Source: Holdemania massiliensis AP2 (GTDB lineage: Bacteria > Bacillota_I > Bacilli_A > Erysipelotrichales > Erysipelotrichaceae). Taken from it: a stretch of 56,746 bases of DNA. How positions within the stretch are numbered: position 1 is the first letter of the stretch; the number at the start of each line of letters is the position of its first letter. Under the pieces are notes generated by a model. It saw only the letters and a program-made list of their open reading frames with translations, did no database searches and was not told the origin of the DNA. Where the stretch lies: contig NZ_HE998567.1 of the NCBI RefSeq assembly GCF_000327285.1, positions 504,077 to 560,822 on the forward strand, read 5' to 3'. The position numbers and the translations under genes were made by a program. Of this stretch, positions 54,540 to 56,746 are shown in pieces.

Positions 54540-56212
54540 CTCAATTTCATTTTAATTTTGATCCCAATTCGTTCCAGCAATTCAAGACTTCCCGCAAACC
54601 CAAGATGAAGCCGGGAAAAGCGCATGTGACGGCTTTGATCATCACGTTGGTGCTGGCGCTGGTCATTGATTATGTAACGCTTCCAGCCTGGAACCTGCAC
54701 AGTCCGTCGACGGTCATGCTTGTGATTTTCCTGCTTGTCATCTATGGCATCAGTGATTTCATCCTGGCCGGCAAGTGGGGACTGCTGCAAAAACTCTGTG
54801 CTTTCGCCGCGGGATTTTTATTTGTAGCGATGTTGATTTTAATGTTTTTGGGCAGCGAACTGCTGAACGCAGAAAAATATCGCGATCAGATTGCAATTAA
54901 AGACGTTTCTGACTTCAGCTCGCAGTTTCAGGCGATCTCGATGGAACGGATCCCGGTCGTTGATCAGCAGACAGCCGCGCTGTTAGGCGATAAGCAGATC
55001 GGCAAGCAGGCAGGACTCGGTTCGCAGTATCAGATTGATCAGACCTACACGCTGATCAGCTCTGATCAGCATCTGTACCGTGTTTCACCGTTGGAGTACC
55101 GCGACTTCATCAAGTGGTTTCAAAATAACGGCACCGGTATTCCGGGGTTCATTCAGGTCAACGTTACCGATCCCAACGATGTGGATATGGTGATGCTGGA
55201 AAAAGGCATTAAGTATTCTCCATCGGCCTGGTTTAATCAGAATCTGTTCCGGCACATTCGGTTCCGTTACCGCACCGAGCTGTTGTCCGATTATTCCTTT
55301 GAATTAGATGATGACGGGTATCCGTACTGGGTGGTTTCCGTTGTCGCTCCGGAAATTGGTTATTATGGCGGACTGAGCGCTCAGGGTGTGATTATCGTTG
55401 ATCCGATAACCGGAGAGATGAATAAATACAATATGGATGAAATTCCAGCTTGGGTCGACCGCGTTCAGCCGGCAGAACTGGCTTGGAATCAGATCGATAA
55501 CTGGGGCTATTACGTCCATGGTTTCTTCAACACCCTGTTTGGACAAAAAGACATGATTCAGACGACAGACGGCTACAATTTTGTCAATATTGAGGGGCAG
55601 ACCTATGTCTTTTCAGGGCTGACATCCGTGGCTGCCGATCATTCAATTAATGGTTTCGCCTTGATTAATCTGCGTACCAAAGAAGCCAGCTACATTAAAG
55701 TCGGCGGTGCAGATGAAGTGTCCGCTATGGCTTCGGCTGAGGGTCAGGTCCAGCATCTCAATTATCGGGCAACCTTTCCGATTTTATTGAATGTTGCCAA
55801 TGAACCGACTTATTTCATTTCATTAAAAGATTCCGAAGGCCTGGTTAAGATGTATTCCTTTGTGGATGTCAATGATTATTCGATTGTTGGAATCGGGGAA
55901 ACGATGCAGACTGCCCATGATGATTATCTGCGAAAGCTGAAAAATGCGAACAAGCAGATCAGCGCTGACGTGGCTGAAAATAAAACTGTGACAGGCATCG
56001 TGATGACGATGGCTTCAGCGGTGCAGGAAGGGACTACCCATTATTACATCACGCTGGAAAATGATCCTCATCTGTATGTTCTTTCCCTGGACATCAGTGC
56101 AGAACTGCCGCTGACCCAGCCGGGGCAAAGGGTGTCCATTGAATATCTTGATACCGTAGGCAGCACTGTAGCCGGAAGTCATTTCGACAATTTGGAAATG
56201 AATTATGAATGA
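54536..56212 (+). CDS. unknown protein with N-terminal membrane helices
   Basis: A 558-residue protein with three membrane segments at about residues 32-50, 58-77 and 84-106, then an extracytoplasmic region of about 450 residues. Recognisable strands (YPYWVVSVVAPEIGYYGG, VIIVDPITGEMNKYNMDEIP) resemble PepSY-like or related secreted folds. The end (ENKTVTGIVMTMASAVQEG... PGQRVSIEYLDT) looks OB-fold-like. I do not recognise the family. It is coupled to nrnA (ATGA), which suggests common expression. Confidence 0.65.
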   Translation: MTQFHFNFDPNSFQQFKTSRKPKMKPGKAHVTALIITLVLALVIDYVTLPAWNLHSPSTVMLVIFLLVIYGISDFILAGKWGLLQKLCAFAAGFLFVAMLILMFLGSELLNAEKYRDQIAIKDVSDFSSQFQAISMERIPVVDQQTAALLGDKQIGKQAGLGSQYQIDQTYTLISSDQHLYRVSPLEYRDFIKWFQNNGTGIPGFIQVNVTDPNDVDMVMLEKGIKYSPSAWFNQNLFRHIRFRYRTELLSDYSFELDDDGYPYWVVSVVAPEIGYYGGLSAQGVIIVDPITGEMNKYNMDEIPAWVDRVQPAELAWNQIDNWGYYVHGFFNTLFGQKDMIQTTDGYNFVNIEGQTYVFSGLTSVAADHSINGFALINLRTKEASYIKVGGADEVSAMASAEGQVQHLNYRATFPILLNVANEPTYFISLKDSEGLVKMYSFVDVNDYSIVGIGETMQTAHDDYLRKLKNANKQISADVAENKTVTGIVMTMASAVQEGTTHYYITLENDPHLYVLSLDISAELPLTQPGQRVSIEYLDTVGSTVAGSHFDNLEMNYE

Positions 56213-56255
56213 AAAAAAGCGCCTGAAATAAAGCAAAATTTAAGATTAGTTTCTG

Positions 56256-56284
56256 TTGATTACTGAAACGAAAGATGGTATCAT
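56256..56284 (+). promoter_or_regulatory. promoter of HU gene
   Basis: TTGATT, 17 bases, TATCAT with TGG extension, 23 bases before the ATG at 56308. Confidence 0.6.
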
Positions 56285-56307
56285 ATACGAGTACCGGAGG
56301 TAATAGT

Positions 56308-56592
56308 ATGAGTGAATTGTTAAACAAGAAAGCATTAGTTGATATTGTTGCGAATCAGATGGGAATGACAAAGAAAGCGGCAGGCGAAACTGTCGATCTG
56401 ATCTTTGATGAAATTACTTCGACTCTGAAAGACGACGGAAAAGTAGATATCAGCGGCTTCGGCAAGTTCGAGGTTAAGACAAGAGCTGAGAGAACAGGCA
56501 TCAATCCTGCAACAAAGGAAAAGATCACAGTGCCTGCAACAAAGGTTCCTGGATTCAAAGCTGCTAAAGCTTTAAAAGACGCTGTAAAATAA
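56308..56592 (+). CDS. hup: DNA-binding protein HU
   Basis: A 94-residue HU/IHF-family protein. LNKKALVDIVANQMGMTKKAAGETVDLIF is the dimerising helical half; DGKVDISGFGKFEVKTRAERTGINPAT contains the beta-arm signature with GINPATKE at its tip. HU compacts and bends DNA. GGAGGTAATAGT precedes the ATG at 56308. Monocistronic, between its own promoter and terminator. Confidence 0.96.
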   Translation: MSELLNKKALVDIVANQMGMTKKAAGETVDLIFDEITSTLKDDGKVDISGFGKFEVKTRAERTGINPATKEKITVPATKVPGFKAAKALKDAVK

Positions 56593-56615
56593 GAAGCCCA
56601 AGGCTTCTTTTTTTT
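56592..56615 (+). terminator. terminator of HU gene
   Basis: AGAAGCC-CAA-GGCTTCT followed by seven T. From 56616 to the window end there is AT-rich non-coding sequence with a GAGTTA-A-TAACTC palindrome (56657-56669). A GGGGTGGAAGG near the very end could be the ribosome site of a gene beyond the window. Confidence 0.85.
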
Positions 56616-56746
56616 CTATTAGGAAATTGCATCAAAACGGGCAGTGAATTCAAATGAGTTAATAACTCAAACGAATCTTATAGAAAAGAAAAATGACCTA
56701 AAAGGCCGCATTGAAAAGAGAAATGAGAGAGGGGTGGAAGGATAGA

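Overview
The window is a chromosomal segment of a low-to-mid GC Firmicute (Bacillota). Several things point that way: T-box leaders on trpS and alaS, the alaS-ireB-ruvX-DUF1292-mltG-udk-greA gene order, an Spx-type regulator, a ComK-like regulator, IreB, RecD2 and LrgA/LrgB. Protein style (short Smc, Cys-rich RidA) and roughly 50% GC suggest an Erysipelotrichia/Holdemania-like bacterium, but this is an inference from pattern and not a computed placement. There are no insertion sequences, prophage or CRISPR arrays. Most genes lie in tight operons, many joined by 4-base ATGA overlaps.

Layout. 1-3 kb: two collagen-like (Gly-X-Y) surface proteins, the first cut by the window edge and the second carrying a one-base frameshift, followed by a translationally coupled glycosyltransferase. 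3-7.6 kb: a WYL regulator, an SPL-type radical SAM protein, two unknown membrane or exported proteins and an AraC/GyrI-like regulator. 7.7-10.5 kb (minus strand): gltX (frameshifted) and purA. 10.9-11.9 kb: two identical tRNA-Gln(CUG) genes in inverted orientation around a YkvA-like gene. 12-18.2 kb: M42 peptidase, a B12-type radical SAM protein, RdgB, a split Lit-type lipoprotein transacylase, TrmL and a membrane protein. 18.3-20.1 kb: DUF3892, a degenerate DapF-like protein, a 53-aa membrane protein and a RidA protein with a Cys-rich tail. 20.4-25.8 kb: a ComK-like regulator, an asparagine synthetase-like protein without the glutaminase Cys, YitT, trpS with a Trp T-box, and Spx. 25.9-31.2 kb: mnmA, CPBP protease, recD2, a small membrane protein and an AI-2E-type permease. 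31.2-37.4 kb: Ala T-box, alaS and its conserved neighbours. 37.4-45.2 kb: comEA, comEC, holA, serine dehydratase, a DNA glycosylase and a U32 protein. 45.4-48 kb: a frameshifted amidase and lrgAB. 48.1-56.6 kb: smc, ftsY, ylxM, ackA, nrnA, an unknown membrane protein and HU.

Genes that fit together. GluRS and the two tRNA-Gln genes suggest the indirect Gln-tRNA route usual for Firmicutes. ComK-like, ComEA and ComEC suggest a DNA-uptake capacity. RdgB, the deoxyinosine glycosylase, RecD2 and RuvX form a scattered DNA-maintenance set. The most unusual items are the Cys-tailed RidA, the non-catalytic DapF homologue, the Cys-less AsnB, the ComK-like protein, the Spx with a C-terminal Cys cluster, the inverted tRNA pair with an extra tRNA 3'-end copy, and four genes (collagen, gltX, lit, amidase) each broken by one base in a homopolymer. 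The last pattern may reflect read or assembly error and should be settled before any of the four is called a pseudogene.
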